A stretch of 64,000 nucleotides of DNA from Aminipila luticellarii (GTDB lineage: Bacteria; Bacillota; Clostridia; Peptostreptococcales; Anaerovoracaceae). The notes under the pieces were generated by a model. The model ran no database searches and had not been told where the DNA came from. It was given only the letters and a program-made list of their open reading frames with translations. The stretch spans positions 2,294,001 through 2,358,000 of the forward strand of contig NZ_CP035281.1 of the NCBI RefSeq assembly GCF_004103735.1. Direction: 5' to 3'. Below, piece by piece: positions 10,101-17,065 of the stretch (its first letter is position 1; each line of letters opens with the position of its first letter). The position numbers were made by a program, and so were the translations under genes.

Positions 10101-10454
10101 TTACTTTGCGTCAGGGTAATTGATTATAACCAGCATTTCCGCAGCTTCATTGGTCTCGTTTTTCAGTCCTCTTCCCTCGTTCGGCGGGAAAGAGATGGAT
10201 TCTCCGGCTTTTACTTTGTAGATCTTTCCGTCCTTATCCGTAACCGTCATTTCGCCTCTAAGTACATAATAAACCTTTTCCAGCGGGTTATCTTCGTATG
10301 CCCACTCTGCTCCGCCGCCCGGCAGGAAAATGGACTTTCCAATCCAGAATTTTTCTGCTCCAGTCTCATCCTTGCCATGATACCTCATTGCGGTGCATCC
10401 AAAATGTCCCGGTGCGTCATAAGGTTTTAATTCACTTACTGTCCTCTTAATCAT
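10101..10454 (-). CDS. Small cupin-domain protein lacking metal-binding histidines (copy 1)
   Basis: A single 117-residue beta-barrel cupin. Motif 1 is recognisable by PGGGAEWAYEDN...EKVYYVLRGE and motif 2 by GESISFPPNEGRGLKN, but the His residues normally binding metal in both motifs are absent. It may bind a ligand without metal, or act as an isomerase or accessory subunit. It is the first gene of the operon with the SDR, cyclase and chemoreceptor. It starts with a GGAGG site and lies downstream of a TTGTAG-17-TATACT promoter. An almost identical copy at 12163-12516 heads the MFS operon. Confidence 0.85.
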   Translation of the reverse strand: MIKRTVSELKPYDAPGHFGCTAMRYHGKDETGAEKFWIGKSIFLPGGGAEWAYEDNPLEKVYYVLRGEMTVTDKDGKIYKVKAGESISFPPNEGRGLKNETNEAAEMLVIINYPDAK

Positions 10455-10560
10455 TTAGGCTCCCTCCATTTTGCTTGGCTGGGTATTTTTTACTCAGTCT
10501 CAATCTCTTTTACATCCATCTATAGCTTTTTTCTATTGATGAATTAAATTTTATGATTGG

Positions 10561-10589
10561 AGTATATCATTGCTAAAATTAATCTACAA
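10561..10589 (-). promoter_or_regulatory. Promoter of cupin copy 1 operon
   Basis: Minus strand TTGTAG, 17-bp spacer, TATACT. The same promoter, with a few spacer changes, sits before cupin copy 2. Confidence 0.7.
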
Positions 10590-10590
10590 T

Positions 10591-10627
10591 TCTAACTTTT
10601 CTGTAAGAGAGTTACTAAATTGTTAGA
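10591..10627. promoter_or_regulatory. Candidate operator upstream of cupin copy 1
   Basis: Contains the 13-bp palindrome GTAAGAGAGTTAC (10603-10615) nested between TCTAAC and GTTAGA half-sites (10591-10596 and 10622-10627). It abuts the -35 element, a position suited to an activator. It is conserved base for base in copy B and resembles GTAA/TTAC operators of HxlR-type regulators; an HxlR gene lies close to copy B. The remaining bases to 10866 hold no gene. Confidence 0.5.
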
Positions 10628-10866
10628 TGATTACCGCTCAGTAACTATTTTTTTGTTATTTATTTATCAAATCCTTTTTCTTAAGATAAATGTGCAAAAC
10701 CCTTTAACTTTTAGCTTATTTTCATTTTACTGTTCCCCCTTATTCCTCTATATCAAGTCCATTATTGATACTTAATTAACAATATTTCAGGAATAAAAGT
10801 TGTCAAAAAAACATCAAAAATACAACCTCCTGCTTTCCTCTGTATCACGGGATTTTGCACCTAAAG

Positions 10867-10900
10867 AAAAACTCCCACCTGTTTACGAACAGATGGGAGT
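10867..10900 (-). terminator. Terminator of the MFS operon
   Basis: Arms ACTCCCACCTGT and ACAGATGGGAGT (one mismatch) with TTTTT following on the minus strand, 24 bp after the MFS stop. Confidence 0.85.
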
Positions 10901-10923
10901 GTGTGTAACCATATCTATTATTA

Positions 10924-12129
10924 TTATTGCAATGCCTCTACGGCTGGCTCTTTCTTAATCCTTACTACTGCGAAGAAGGCTATCACAGTGCAAATAACTA
11001 ACCCAATCGCGCACATTCCGTATAAGCTTCTAAAGGCTTCAATTCCTGTTGTGGCTGATATGAAAAGCTGAACAAATGGTGAAGATAAAAATCCAATATG
11101 AATACCGGCGGTCACAATACCGTATGCTGCATCTCTTTTAGCAGGTTCAACCTTTTGAGAGGTCAAATTTAAAATATAAGGCGGAAGCAGGCCGGAACCA
11201 AATCCGATCAAGCAATTCGCAACGCATTGGGTTGCAAAGCTATGAGTATAGAACATTACGATATATCCGGCTGCAAAAATAGCTATAGCTATAGGAACCA
11301 GGAAATGTCTTGTCTTATGGTAAAAGTTTGGGAATACCAGTCCGGATATAATGCTGATTCCTCCCGGAAGAGAAATAGCTATACCGATCATCCAAGGCAG
11401 GCCTATATGCTCAGATGTCATAAATAACGCAGTATTATTAATATTAAAGGCGAAGAACATCCAGTTCACAGCCATAAAAGCAAGTAATGCGTAGGCAATT
11501 TTAGGAACTCCCTTGTTGGAATCCAGCTCTCCTGAAACAGAAATTTCCTGAGCGGCAGGAGGACATTTTGGTAATCCGGCCATCGCCACGAACATAATAA
11601 GAAAGCAAACGAGGAAGCATAAAAATGGGAATTTCCATCCCAAGGTTAAAATAAATCCGACTGCTATGCTGTCCAGTACGTTGGCTACATTCGCCACACT
11701 GGTCGTTGCTCCAAGCATTCTTTCTCTTTGTGTTCCTGTAAATAGTTCTGCAATGATAGAATTGGGCAAAGGTAATACCATTCCCACCCCGATACCGGTA
11801 ATCAACCGAAATATCAGTATTTGATGCATCGTATGACAGAAAAATGGGGTGATACCGGCAAGTCCATAGATGAACAATCCCAGCACGATCAGATTTTTCT
11901 TATCATATTTTTTAGCCAATTTCCCTGAAATGACACTAAAGGGAATGGATGTAATAAATGGCATAACAACGACTAATTGCAATTCAAAAGTAGATGCTGT
12001 AGGGAAGGCTTCCCCGACCTTGCCCAAAATCGGAGCAACTACTGAAAGTTCATATATCCAAACAAATGGTATTAATAAAATTGTGAAAATATTAAATTTT
12101 GATAATTTTACAGATTGCTTTTCAACCAT
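10924..12129 (-). CDS. Major facilitator superfamily transporter
   Basis: A 401-residue integral membrane protein with about 12 hydrophobic helices. The loop after helix 2 carries the shortened MFS signature GKLAKKYDKK. The sequence has the two-halved layout of drug or organic-acid MFS carriers. It follows cupin copy 2 by 33 bp and ends before a clear terminator, giving a two-gene operon. Since the cupin promoter is duplicated before both the catabolic operon and this gene, uptake (or export) of the substrate or product of the cupin-SDR-cyclase pathway is the likely job. The substrate is unknown. Confidence 0.9.
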   Translation of the reverse strand: MVEKQSVKLSKFNIFTILLIPFVWIYELSVVAPILGKVGEAFPTASTFELQLVVVMPFITSIPFSVISGKLAKKYDKKNLIVLGLFIYGLAGITPFFCHTMHQILIFRLITGIGVGMVLPLPNSIIAELFTGTQRERMLGATTSVANVANVLDSIAVGFILTLGWKFPFLCFLVCFLIMFVAMAGLPKCPPAAQEISVSGELDSNKGVPKIAYALLAFMAVNWMFFAFNINNTALFMTSEHIGLPWMIGIAISLPGGISIISGLVFPNFYHKTRHFLVPIAIAIFAAGYIVMFYTHSFATQCVANCLIGFGSGLLPPYILNLTSQKVEPAKRDAAYGIVTAGIHIGFLSSPFVQLFISATTGIEAFRSLYGMCAIGLVICTVIAFFAVVRIKKEPAVEALQ

Positions 12130-12162
12130 CTTTTTTCTCCTTATATCCGTATCCGCAGGCGC

Positions 12163-12516
12163 TTATTTTGCGTCAGGGTAATTGATTATAACCAGCATTT
12201 CTGCGGCTTTATTAGTCTCGTTTTTCAGTTCTCTTCCTTCGTTCGGCGGGAAGGAGATGGATTCTCCGGCTTTTACCGTATAGACTTTTCCGTCCTTATC
12301 CGTAACCGTCATTTCGCCTCTAAGTACATAATAAACCTTTTCCAGCGGGTTATCTTCATAAGCCCATTCCGCTCCGCCGCCCGGCAGGAAAATGGACTTT
12401 CCAATCCAGAATTTTTCTGCTCCGGTCTCCTCCTTACCATGATACCTCATGGCAGTACATCCAAAATGTCCCGGTGCTTCATAAGGTTTTAGTTCACTTA
12501 CTGTCCTCTTAATCAT
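12163..12516 (-). CDS. Small cupin-domain protein lacking metal-binding histidines (copy 2)
   Basis: Recent paralogue of the cupin at 10101-10454: 111 of 117 residues are identical, with changes such as Asp13 to Glu, Gly96 to Glu and Glu102 to Lys. Like copy 1 it keeps the cupin barrel sequence pattern but none of the metal-binding histidines. It heads a two-gene operon with the MFS transporter. Retention of both copies under the same promoter suggests that dosage or co-expression with two separate downstream sets matters. The start has a GGAGG-like site (TGGAGGAAGC) upstream. Confidence 0.85.
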   Translation of the reverse strand: MIKRTVSELKPYEAPGHFGCTAMRYHGKEETGAEKFWIGKSIFLPGGGAEWAYEDNPLEKVYYVLRGEMTVTDKDGKVYTVKAGESISFPPNEGRELKNETNKAAEMLVIINYPDAK

Positions 12517-12624
12517 TTAAGCTTCCTCCACTTTGCTCGGCCGGGCACTTTTTGCCTAGCCTCAATCTTTTTTTAATGTTAACCTATAGTTTTTTTCTAT
12601 CGATTAATTAAATTTTATGATAGG

Positions 12625-12653
12625 AGTATACCATTGGCAAAATTAATCTACAA
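12625..12653 (-). promoter_or_regulatory. Promoter of cupin copy 2 operon
   Basis: Minus strand TTGTAG, 17-bp spacer, TATACT, matching the copy 1 promoter. Confidence 0.7.
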
Positions 12654-12654
12654 T

Positions 12655-12691
12655 TCTAACTTTTCTGTAAGAGAGTTACTAAATTGTTAGA
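12655..12691. promoter_or_regulatory. Candidate operator upstream of cupin copy 2
   Basis: GTAAGAGAGTTAC at 12667-12679 nested between TCTAAC (12655-12660) and GTTAGA (12686-12691), identical in layout to copy A. No gene is seen in 12692-12890. Confidence 0.5.
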
Positions 12692-12891
12692 TGGTTACTC
12701 TCCAGTAACTATTTATTTGTTATTTTATTATCAATATATTTTCTTAAACTGAGCATAAGCTTTCTCTATTTCTACCCTACTTTACTCCCCGTTTTCCCCT
12801 TACTTCTGCATATTAGCGTTATATTGATATTTAATTAACAATATTGATGCATAATAATTGTCAAAAAAACATCAAAAATACAAGCTCCGGT

Positions 12892-12920
12892 TTGACTATA
12901 ACATGGGACTTTGCTATACT
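12892..12920 (+). promoter_or_regulatory. Promoter of the HxlR-type regulator
   Basis: TTGACT, 17-bp spacer, TATACT on the plus strand, 57 bp before the start codon. Confidence 0.75.
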
Positions 12921-12934
12921 TACTTCATGACTAT

Positions 12935-12952
12935 GTACCAGCTTAATGGTAC
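12935..12952. promoter_or_regulatory. Candidate autoregulatory operator
   Basis: Inverted repeat GTACCA-N6-TGGTAC located just downstream of the expected transcription start of the HxlR gene, where a bound repressor would block its own transcription. Confidence 0.45.
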
Positions 12953-12976
12953 TTTGACCAGAGGAGGCTTTATATC

Positions 12977-13420
12977 ATGCAGGGAACAAATCCTTATCAA
13001 TACGCCTTGTCTTGTTTAGGCGGCAAATGGAAAATGACAATATTACACCATATCCACCACCACGGCACCATTCGATTCTCAAAAACAAAAAAGACCTTGC
13101 CCGTAAGTGAAAAGGTCTTAAGCCAACAGCTGAAAGAACTCATTGAAGACGGCCTTATCGAGAGAATCCAGTATAACACGATTCCCTTAAAGGTGGAATA
13201 CATTTTAACTCCTGCCGGAGAAAGAATCATTCCTGCTCTCGACATGATCTATGTGTGGAGCATTGAACGCATGAATGAGTTAAATATCGAAATTGATCCG
13301 GACGCTTTTTTAGTACACACACAAAAAAAATACCATAAATGTGTCTCGCAAATTATTGATAATTATGAACAGTTATGTGATTTTGTAGACGAAAACAACC
13401 AAATACCGCATAATAAGTAA
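12977..13420 (+). CDS. HxlR-family winged-helix transcriptional regulator
   Basis: A 147-residue DNA-binding protein with the HxlR pattern. CLGGKWKMTILHHI opens the domain, followed by the recognition-helix region around SEKVLSQQLKELIEDGLIER and the wing ending in YILTPAGERIIPAL. This family commonly responds to aldehydes, quinones or other electrophiles, sometimes through the early Cys; here one Cys (Cys14, in SCLGGKWK) sits before the helix. It is transcribed divergently from cupin copy 2, and palindromes lie in front of both cupin operons and its own gene, so it probably controls all of them. It starts with an AGGAGG site. Confidence 0.9.
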   Translation: MQGTNPYQYALSCLGGKWKMTILHHIHHHGTIRFSKTKKTLPVSEKVLSQQLKELIEDGLIERIQYNTIPLKVEYILTPAGERIIPALDMIYVWSIERMNELNIEIDPDAFLVHTQKKYHKCVSQIIDNYEQLCDFVDENNQIPHNK

Positions 13421-13465
13421 TATCGGCTCGCAGCATGCAAGCCATGACTTGTGATCTAAAATACA

Positions 13466-13504
13466 AACGCCTGAATTCCAATAGGAATTCAGGCGTTTTT
13501 TTAT
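13466..13504. terminator. Bidirectional terminator between HxlR and permease genes
   Basis: Perfect arms AACGCCTGAATTCC and GGAATTCAGGCGTT with a 4-base loop, followed by T7 on the plus strand. It can also stop the minus-strand permease transcript. Confidence 0.88.
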
Positions 13505-13505
13505 T

Positions 13506-14810
13506 CTATTCTACTTTTCTCAAGACTATTTGTTCCAAAACAATACTTACCAGTATTCCATCAATCAATCCGTTGGAAAAAAGATATTTTGCAACCCCCG
13601 GCAAAACAGCAAACAGACCGGAAGGCAAAAACATAATGCCCATTCCCACCAGCATGGAAATCCCCACAATCAGATTTTCTCTCGGTGTAAATTCGATTCG
13701 CTGGAACTCTCTGAGTCCCTGGCCGAATATAAAAGAAAAAACGATCATCATGGCCGCATAGCCTACCGCCGGAGGTATGGATGCAAAAAAAGCACCTACA
13801 GGAGCGATCATACCTAAAACAATCATGCAGATGCTTCCAAAATAAAAGGGTTTTCTGGACGCTACTCCGGTCATTTCAATGACCCCCATAGAGGACGCAA
13901 AGGGTACATAGCCTACCGTTGGAAAGCTTCCCGTCGCTACCGCAGACAGCCCATAAATGCCAACAGCTTTATTCAGCTGTTTTTTCGTTACCGTATCCTG
14001 CGTGATATCCGCCATGCCATAAATACTGGCCAATACATTTGCAAACAACATTAAGCATCCGATCACACAGGTTACTACCACGCCTCCGTTAAAAGTCGGT
14101 GCTCCCCATGCAAAAACGGTCGGGAGAGAGAAAAGGCCTGAACCGGAAGCTGCATACGGTTTTCCTATTCCCACGGCAAACGCGGCGCACCAGCCGACTG
14201 CTACACCCACGAGGGTGGCAATGCTCTTGAGAAAACCTTTTCCCTTTATATTGATCATCAGGATAATTCCCGCCGTCAGAAAAAATACAAAGACATCCGG
14301 CAGAGAAATGGACTCTCCCCCTCTGGTCGTTCCGGTCATTCCCTTCATCATACTCCCGCTTAACTGCAGTACCATAAGAATCAGGAACACACCGTTCACT
14401 AAGGGGGTAAACACTTTTGAGACCCAGGAAATCAAACCGGTCACACCGATGAATATAATAAAGATCCCCGCTATGATCATGCCCGTCTCCAAATCTGTGC
14501 GCAGCTGAGCCAGATTTCCGCCAAAGGCTGTAGTGGTGGTGGTCAGAGTAATCAAGATCCCCATCCATAAGCCTGCCGGGCCGTCCACAATCGGGTACCG
14601 GTGCCCCAGCCGGGTCTGCAAAATAGACATTACGCCGCATAAAAAAAAGGTCCGTTGGAGCATGGTCGTAGTCTCCTGACCGTTTAAGCCGAGATAAGCC
14701 GCTACTATGACCGGCATGATGGCCGCTCCCGCCAGAAAGTAAATCAAGTGCTGGATGCCATACATCACACATTCGCTGAACGGCATTTTATCCTCTAATC
14801 CATATCGCAT
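13506..14810 (-). CDS. NCS2-family (xanthine/uracil permease-like) transporter
   Basis: Integral membrane carrier of the nucleobase/ascorbate family, about 434 residues with 12-14 hydrophobic segments. A QHLIYFLAGAAIMPVIVAAY segment lies near the N-terminus. The ATG at 14810 is preferred because AAGGAG lies 8 bases upstream; the frame continues upstream to 14906 but that part overlaps a terminator. The gene lies downstream of the BKACE/dehydrogenase pair, separated by 131 bp containing a terminator, so it may be a separate unit or receive read-through. The family name suggests purines, but some members carry other organic anions, so the substrate may belong to the adjacent pathway. Confidence 0.88.
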   Translation of the reverse strand: MRYGLEDKMPFSECVMYGIQHLIYFLAGAAIMPVIVAAYLGLNGQETTTMLQRTFFLCGVMSILQTRLGHRYPIVDGPAGLWMGILITLTTTTTAFGGNLAQLRTDLETGMIIAGIFIIFIGVTGLISWVSKVFTPLVNGVFLILMVLQLSGSMMKGMTGTTRGGESISLPDVFVFFLTAGIILMINIKGKGFLKSIATLVGVAVGWCAAFAVGIGKPYAASGSGLFSLPTVFAWGAPTFNGGVVVTCVIGCLMLFANVLASIYGMADITQDTVTKKQLNKAVGIYGLSAVATGSFPTVGYVPFASSMGVIEMTGVASRKPFYFGSICMIVLGMIAPVGAFFASIPPAVGYAAMMIVFSFIFGQGLREFQRIEFTPRENLIVGISMLVGMGIMFLPSGLFAVLPGVAKYLFSNGLIDGILVSIVLEQIVLRKVE

Positions 14811-14868
14811 ATTCTGTTCTCCTTCTATATAAGTTCCACCTCTATACAGGCTCATTTCTTGCCACCGG

Positions 14869-14908
14869 AAAAAGCCCAGTATAGGGAGGCCTTCTACACT
14901 GAGCATTT
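14869..14908 (-). terminator. Terminator after the 3-hydroxyacyl-CoA dehydrogenase-like gene
   Basis: Imperfect stem (GCTCAGTGTAG with CTATACTGGGC) followed by TTTTT on the minus strand, directly downstream of the gene ending at 14942. Confidence 0.65.
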
Positions 14909-14941
14909 TCCGGACTATTCATCTTAAAACAAAGACAAGCG

Positions 14942-15892
14942 TTATTCGTCTATATAGTTTTCAGATGCTTTGAGCTGTATAATAAGCTTTTTGTTGAATT
15001 TGTTTTTTTCTTCTTCGACTTTATCCGCCGGATAGCTGAAAAATCCTTCACCGGACTTCATTCCCAGCTTTCCTGCTTCAACCCTTTGTCTCAGGATGGG
15101 ATTGGCTTCCTGTCGATTATCCATCACAGCCAGAAGATTATCCCCTACCGTGCACCAGATGTCCAGACCGCCCATATCCGCTACTTCCAGCTGTCCCGTT
15201 GTAGCATATCGGAAAGCAGGCCCGAACTTCAACGCCTTATCGATATCCTTTGGAGAAGCGATTCCTTCTTCTATTAATGAAAATACTTCTCTTGCCACTC
15301 CCTGCTGTATACGGTTGGCAACCAGTCCGGGTACATCCTTTAAAACTTTTATCGTCTGTTTCCCTGAATTTTGATACAGTTCCTCCACCTCTTTATAGGT
15401 GACTTCCTCCATGTTTCCAAAGAAAGACAGCTCAGCAATCGGCATCAGGTGTGCCGGATTGTACCAGTGGCAGACCATGACTCTCTTTTGTCGTTCTGCC
15501 GGAAGATACTTTATCATATCCATCAATGCCAAACTGGACGTATTGCTGGCCAGAATGGCAGACGGCTTGCAAAGCTTATCCAGCTGGTCAAAAATCTCCT
15601 GCTTTAATTCGACCTTTTCCGGCGTTGCTTCAATCACATAGTCCACGTCGCAAACGGCTTCTGAAAGCTCAGAAAAGATTTGGATTCGATCCATACTGTC
15701 CTGTATATCCTTTTCTTTTATCATGCCATTTTCACATAAAAATGCCAACTCATTTTTTATGATTTCTTTTACCGTGTTCCGTAAGGGTTCATAGGTTTCA
15801 TAAAGGTTGACAGGATAGCCGTGCATAGCAAACGTCTCGGCAATGCCGTGGCCCATGGTTCCTGCTCCCAGAACTGCTATTTTTTTAATCAT
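14942..15892 (-). CDS. 3-hydroxyacyl-CoA dehydrogenase-like NAD-dependent enzyme
   Basis: A 316-residue dehydrogenase with an N-terminal Rossmann fold (GAGTMG at residues 9-14) and the C-terminal helical domain of the family. The catalytic-region motif reads CHWYNPAHLMPIAE instead of the HFFNPxxxMxLVE of acyl-CoA enzymes. That is closer to gulonate- or carnitine-dehydrogenase relatives that oxidise free 3-hydroxy acids. The next gene upstream is a BKACE enzyme that cleaves beta-keto acids, so oxidation of a free 3-hydroxy acid to its 3-keto acid is the best guess. It starts 18 bp after the BKACE stop with a GGAGGGG site, hence the same operon. Confidence 0.85.
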   Translation of the reverse strand: MIKKIAVLGAGTMGHGIAETFAMHGYPVNLYETYEPLRNTVKEIIKNELAFLCENGMIKEKDIQDSMDRIQIFSELSEAVCDVDYVIEATPEKVELKQEIFDQLDKLCKPSAILASNTSSLALMDMIKYLPAERQKRVMVCHWYNPAHLMPIAELSFFGNMEEVTYKEVEELYQNSGKQTIKVLKDVPGLVANRIQQGVAREVFSLIEEGIASPKDIDKALKFGPAFRYATTGQLEVADMGGLDIWCTVGDNLLAVMDNRQEANPILRQRVEAGKLGMKSGEGFFSYPADKVEEEKNKFNKKLIIQLKASENYIDE

Positions 15893-15910
15893 AATGCTCC
15901 CCTCCTGTGC

Positions 15911-16729
15911 TTAGACACCTAATATTTTACGGGCGTCCGCAGGAGTGGCTACTTCATTTCCCGCAAGCTTTATAAAGTCAGCTGCTCTTGTTACCAGCTG
16001 CGCATTGGATTCCGCAAGAACACCGGGACCATAAAATACGTTGTCCTCCATTCCTACTCGTACATGTCCGCCCATGGCAATGGCAGCCATCATAATCGGA
16101 ACATGTCCTTTTCCGATACCCAGAGCAGACCAAGTGGAACCCTCCGGTATCAAACTTTTCAAATATACTAGATTTTCTACTGTAGCCGCCGATCCGCCTG
16201 CTGCTCCAAGGACAAATTGATAGTGCAGCGGTGCTTTTAAAATTCCTTTTTTTAGATAGTAGGTAGAATTATAAATCATGCCGGCGTCAAAAATTTCAAT
16301 CTCCGGTTTAACACCATATTCCTGCATGGTCTTTCCCAATTCTTCCAAGAATTTCGGATGATTAATGAACAGGCTGTTATGCTGCCAGTTCATGGAACCG
16401 CAATCATAGGAAGCCAATTCCGGACGGATGCTCTTTAAGTGAGCCTGTCTGGTTTCGTCTGTAGCATTTAAGTCTCCGCTTGTGGTACAGTTAATGACGA
16501 TGTCACATTTTTCACGGATCAAACCAACGGTTTCTTCAAACTTTTTGGTATCCATGGTTCCCTTTTCTTCATCGTCTCTCATGTGAAGGTGACATACGGC
16601 AGCGCCTGCCTTGTAGCATTTAAAAACATCCTCTGCGATTTCACTCGGTGTAATAGGAATATTAGGATTGTCCTTTCTGCTTGGCCAGGCTCCTGTTGTG
16701 GCCACTGTAATAATAGTTTTTGCCATCAT
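15911..16729 (-). CDS. Beta-keto acid cleavage enzyme (BKACE/DUF849 family)
   Basis: Zn-dependent TIM-barrel enzyme. The family condenses a beta-keto acid with acetyl-CoA and splits the product to acetoacetate and a new acyl-CoA (first known as Kce of lysine fermentation). The metal motif CHLHMRD (His47, His49) and GKGHVP with a further His are present. The start chosen is the ATG at 16729, with GAGAGG five bases upstream; the ATG at 16726 is equally possible. It is first in the operon and is preceded by a sigma-54 promoter. The substrate is unknown; nothing else from the lysine (kdd/kce) pathway is nearby. Confidence 0.92.
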   Translation of the reverse strand: MMAKTIITVATTGAWPSRKDNPNIPITPSEIAEDVFKCYKAGAAVCHLHMRDDEEKGTMDTKKFEETVGLIREKCDIVINCTTSGDLNATDETRQAHLKSIRPELASYDCGSMNWQHNSLFINHPKFLEELGKTMQEYGVKPEIEIFDAGMIYNSTYYLKKGILKAPLHYQFVLGAAGGSAATVENLVYLKSLIPEGSTWSALGIGKGHVPIMMAAIAMGGHVRVGMEDNVFYGPGVLAESNAQLVTRAADFIKLAGNEVATPADARKILGV

Positions 16730-16829
16730 CTTTTCCTCTCTTTTCTTAAAATAATTTGTATAACTTTTTTTAAACATGTATGAAGAACTTCGTTAAAAGT
16801 CTTACCTTGTAATTTTAATTATCTATAAC

Positions 16830-16845
16830 GCAAATCGTATGCCAA
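16830..16845 (-). promoter_or_regulatory. Sigma-54 (-24/-12) promoter of the BKACE operon
   Basis: Minus strand TTGGCATACGATTTGC matches the consensus TGGCAY-N5-TTGC exactly, with the correct spacing. It lies about 100 bp before the BKACE start and faces away from a divergent sigma-54 activator gene. Confidence 0.85.
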
Positions 16846-16858
16846 GCCCGTCATGATC

Positions 16859-16887
16859 TTTCGAGAAATTTTCCTCATTTCTCGAAA
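16859..16887. promoter_or_regulatory. Perfect 11-bp inverted repeat upstream of the sigma-54 promoter
   Basis: Arms TTTCGAGAAAT and ATTTCTCGAAA with a 7-base centre, about 55 bp upstream of the expected BKACE transcription start. A good candidate binding site for the adjacent activator. The centre carries TGAGGAAAA on the minus strand, a word shared with the direct repeats at 16983 and 17015. Confidence 0.6.
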
Positions 16888-16982
16888 CCCCTATATTTTC
16901 AACGTTCCTTAGAAAAATAAAAAATTTTACCAAAAGTTAAGAGTGCACAAAGGGACAAATTTATGGTACACTGAAAGCAAAG

Positions 16983-17031
16983 TGAGGAAAAATATCACCA
17001 ATTTTAATATATATTGAGGAAAAATATCACC
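16983..17031. repeat. Two direct repeats upstream of the sigma-54 activator gene
   Basis: TGAGGAAAAATATCACC occurs exactly at 16983-16999 and again at 17015-17031, 32 bp apart (about three helical turns). The pair is 170-205 bp upstream of the BKACE start site, a normal enhancer distance, and it overlaps the leader of the activator gene, so it could serve both. Confidence 0.6.
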
Positions 17032-17065
17032 GATGGTCGTTTTTCCTTTATGAAGGAGGGTTTCA

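Larger units (their letters stand above)
10068..10866. repeat. Duplicated cupin module, copy A
   Basis: About 0.8 kb including the 3' spacer after the cupin, the cupin gene and its promoter region. It is highly similar to 12130-12915 (copy B). The two cupin products differ at only 6 of 117 positions. The core promoter, the GTAAGAGAGTTAC palindrome and a more distal GTCAAAAAAACATCAAAA block are retained in both. The copies are followed by different genes: SDR here, MFS in copy B. Confidence 0.85.
12130..12915. repeat. Duplicated cupin module, copy B
   Basis: Counterpart of copy A at 10068-10866, covering the spacer, cupin gene, promoter and upstream GTCAAAAAAACATCAAAA block. Similarity ends where the promoter of the divergent HxlR gene begins. 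Confidence 0.85.

Noticed and set aside
14942-16729. Carnitine degradation (carnitine dehydrogenase plus BKACE)
   Set aside because: The pairing is suggestive, but no betaine/carnitine transporter or thioesterase is present and the dehydrogenase cannot be assigned from sequence alone.
15911-16729. Lysine fermentation Kce
   Set aside because: None of the other lysine-pathway genes (aminomutases, kdd, kal) are adjacent.
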